A stretch of DNA of 15,437 bases. Origin: Oscillospiraceae bacterium (lineage in GTDB: Bacteria; Bacillota_A; Clostridia; Oscillospirales; Oscillospiraceae). The number at the start of each line of letters is the position of its first letter. Position 1 is the stretch's first letter. Positions 13,563 to 15,437 of this stretch are shown one piece after another. The notes below the pieces were generated by a model. That model saw only the letters and a program-made list of their open reading frames with translations. It had not been told where the DNA came from and did not search any database. Position numbers and translations under genes: made by a program. Location of the stretch: positions 1-15,437 of the forward strand of contig JAFQPT010000183.1 of the NCBI GenBank assembly GCA_017411665.1. The letters are read 5' to 3'.

Positions 13563-15286
13563 TCTGCCTCACCTCCTTCCGGCTTTGCTGTTCCGCACTC
13601 ACCGCAAAACTTTGCAGTAATACCTTTTGCCCCGCATTTCGGGCAATCCCAGGCTTCCGGCTTTGCTGTTCCGCACTCACCGCAGAACTTGGCAGTGATA
13701 CCTTTTGTTCCGCATTTTGGGCAGTCCCAGGCAACAGGTTTTGCTGCTCCGCACTCACCGCAGAACTTGGCAGTGATACCTTTTGCCCCGCACTTCGGAC
13801 AATCCCATCCTTCAGAAGTCTGAACAGATGGAGTAGCCTCACCAGGAGTCATAGCTCCTTTTGTCATGTCAATAACCTCCTTCATCACTCCAAGACCAAT
13901 GCCGACACTTGCAATATCTCCAATAGCACCGCTTCCGCCTGCTCCACCATGTTCAGTAGTGACTGCACCAACGCCCACCTGACGTGCAGTCTCCTGCTGA
14001 TAGGTGTAGCCTTTCATCTTCATCTCATCGGCTTCTGCTGCCGCCTGCATACGATAAGCATCCGCATCTGCTTCAGCACCAATCAGTTTTACCCGTGCAG
14101 CCGCTTCAGCCTGTGCTGCATCTACCTCTCCTGCAGCAATGACAGTGCTCTTCCGAATACGCTCCTCATTTACTCTCAGGTACTGGTCTGCACCCTGCTG
14201 ACGGAGACGTTTAAAGTTTGGATCATCATCTGGAGTAACAATTGTCGTGATAAAGAACTCGGGAAGAATCAGACCATATTCCTGCAAACCACCATTAATC
14301 TGTTCCTGAAGGTGAACAGATAACACATCAAGCTGCTCATCAATTTCCAGGATGCTGATAGCATTCTCTCTGATAGAACGGGCAAGAGTACTCTTGACCT
14401 TGTTCATAATCAGCGCACGGAACTTACCGGTCATTGATTTGATATCAACCCCTCCGGTCTCTGCAATAACATCAGTTGCAGTAAGTCCTCCGGTAGTTCC
14501 AACTACTTTCAGCAGAAGCTTTCGGGCATCAGAGACTTTGATATTAAACTCACCGGAAGCACCCAGTTCAAGCGGGATTCCTGTTGCAGGATCAAGAACT
14601 CTGACCTTCGAGTCTGTACCCCACTTGATGCCCATGATAGCAGCGGTGTTGATGAAGTACACTTCCGAGTGGAAATACTCGGTAGTGTTTGTCGGAAGTT
14701 TGTAGAGCTTCTCTAATCCTGGAAGGTTCTGAGTGGACAATGTATAACGTCCTGCTCCAAACAAATCAAGTGCCTTTCCGTCACGGAAGAAAATGGCTTC
14801 CTGCGACTCATGCACAATAAGCTGAGAACCCATATTGAAATCCTCAACCGGATGCTTCCAAACAAGGACATTATCTCCGCCTTCATACTTGACAACGCTG
14901 ACAATCCCCTCGTTCTTGATTTTCTCTTTGGCAATCCGCTCCTGGACATTAATCGTCGTCCCGCAAAGCGGACAGTCGTACAGGGAAGCATTCTTGTCTG
15001 CGGAAAGCTTACAACTGCACGTAGGACAGGTAAATTCTGCAAGTGCCGAGCGGTGAGTTGTTGTGTTAATCAGCTCATGACAAACTGGACACTTTGCCTT
15101 TTCTCCCTTTGTCTGGTCATAGACTACTGTATTTCCACAGTGGGGACAGACCTTGGAAGAGAGTTTGTCAGTTTTTACATCAATAATGTGCCCGCAGGAA
15201 CAGGGAATCTTTTTCTTCGCGAAGATAAAATTGGAAGCCTCAACCGAGTTTCCACATTGCGGACATTCAATAACAAATTTTGCCAT
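13559..15286 (-). CDS. SPFH-domain protein (YdjI-like) with zinc ribbons at both ends, 575 aa
   Basis: Residues 1-110 hold CxxC pairs of several small zinc ribbons (C8/C11, C29/C31, C47/C50, C66/C69, C87/C90, C105/C108). Residues about 125-400 form an SPFH/band-7 domain of the type found in YdjI and once annotated virion core protein (VWKHPVEDFNMGSQLIVHESQEA, DLFGAGRYTL, FFITTIVTPDDDP). An Ala/Glu-rich coiled coil (385-425), a Gly-rich hinge (446-456) and three near-identical zinc ribbons (WDCPKCGxKGITAKFCGECG, 494-570) complete it. SPFH proteins form large membrane-associated rings; no TM helix is visible, so membrane contact probably depends on partners. GGAGTGTGA lies upstream of the ATG at modest spacing. 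It is first in the cluster and overlaps the membrane-protein gene. Confidence 0.92.
   Translation of the reverse strand: MAKFVIECPQCGNSVEASNFIFAKKKIPCSCGHIIDVKTDKLSSKVCPHCGNTVVYDQTKGEKAKCPVCHELINTTTHRSALAEFTCPTCSCKLSADKNASLYDCPLCGTTINVQERIAKEKIKNEGIVSVVKYEGGDNVLVWKHPVEDFNMGSQLIVHESQEAIFFRDGKALDLFGAGRYTLSTQNLPGLEKLYKLPTNTTEYFHSEVYFINTAAIMGIKWGTDSKVRVLDPATGIPLELGASGEFNIKVSDARKLLLKVVGTTGGLTATDVIAETGGVDIKSMTGKFRALIMNKVKSTLARSIRENAISILEIDEQLDVLSVHLQEQINGGLQEYGLILPEFFITTIVTPDDDPNFKRLRQQGADQYLRVNEERIRKSTVIAAGEVDAAQAEAAARVKLIGAEADADAYRMQAAAEADEMKMKGYTYQQETARQVGVGAVTTEHGGAGGSGAIGDIASVGIGLGVMKEVIDMTKGAMTPGEATPSVQTSEGWDCPKCGAKGITAKFCGECGAAKPVAWDCPKCGTKGITAKFCGECGTAKPEAWDCPKCGAKGITAKFCGECGTAKPEGGEAE
13574..13807 (-). 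repeat. Three tandem 78-base units encoding C-terminal zinc ribbons
   Basis: Three in-frame copies of a 26-residue unit, beginning WDCPKCG and with FCGECG inside, occupy residues 494-570 of the SPFH protein. They differ at few positions in protein and DNA, as expected for recent duplication or ongoing homogenisation. Each unit has four Cys suited to bind one zinc ion. Confidence 0.85.
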
Positions 15287-15437
15287 TACAGTTCACACTC
15301 CGGATATGTGATGCAGGATGGTGGTGAGAGGTCAGTACCAGACATGCAACCAGAATAATACACCATAATAGTTATTTGCAGGATCCAGGTGAGTGGAAGT
15401 GGAGATAAAATGAATCCTACATCCTACTATAATAGGA
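15287..15437. other. Upstream region of the SPFH-TIR cluster, no gene seen
   Basis: The 150 bases before the SPFH start contain no credible ORF. This is where the cluster promoter should lie, but no TATA-like element stands out (AT-rich AAATAACTATTATGG on the minus strand near 15360-15377 is the best, weak). At the window edge TCCTA (15422-15426) and TAGGA (15433-15437) form an inverted repeat that could be an operator or the edge of a hairpin; it is cut by the window end. Confidence 0.35.

Noticed and set aside
15353..15379. Promoter for the SPFH cluster
   Set aside because: The AT-rich sequence there lacks a convincing TATA or -10/-35 pattern, so I did not list it as a site.

Overview
Organism. 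All credible genes lie on the minus strand. GC is moderate, and short intergenic runs are AT-rich. TGA is the commonest stop. Ribosome sites fit GGAGGTGA, and two upstream regions carry TATA-like boxes (TTATATAC, TTTATATG). Together with a lipoprotein carrying InlB-type and GLUG repeats, this suggests a methanogenic euryarchaeon, perhaps host-associated and of the Methanocorpusculum type. Similar TIR/zinc-ribbon and SPFH proteins are common in gut Firmicutes, so a Firmicute is not excluded. This is judgement from family knowledge; no search was run.

Layout, in transcription order from the right end. A six-gene, tightly packed minus-strand cluster runs from 15286 to 4535. It encodes an SPFH protein with zinc ribbons at both ends; a four-helix membrane protein (4-base overlap); two zinc ribbon-TIR-helical repeat-membrane proteins; a third TIR protein that continues through one membrane helix into a GLUG-repeat ectodomain; and a shortened twin of the third that lacks zinc ribbon and TIR (4-base overlap). 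A probable terminator follows. Next is a separate gene (4418-2025) for a lipoprotein with two InlB-type repeats, a Ser/Thr-rich segment resembling the pore-forming part of aerolysin/ETX-MTX2 toxins, and six GLUG repeats.

The left third is different. An overlapping pair encodes a GxxExxY-type (PD-(D/E)XK-like) protein and an unknown acidic protein. At the left end is a 29-codon frame for a hydrophobic, basic-tailed peptide. It has a near-perfect ribosome site but AUA where the start should be, and a terminator hairpin directly after it. The gaps contain GC-rich repeats made of three successive small hairpins whose stems differ in sequence but still pair. Four copies are noncoding and a fifth is embedded in the acidic protein's coding sequence.

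How it may work (inference). The right-hand cluster looks like a membrane surveillance or defence module. The SPFH and four-helix proteins would form a membrane scaffold. The TIR proteins would be intracellular effectors tethered to the membrane, and two of the proteins display beta-helical ectodomains. The TIR-TM-ectodomain protein has the same layout as an animal Toll-like receptor. The neighbouring lipoprotein shares the GLUG module and could be a partner, ligand or surface weapon.
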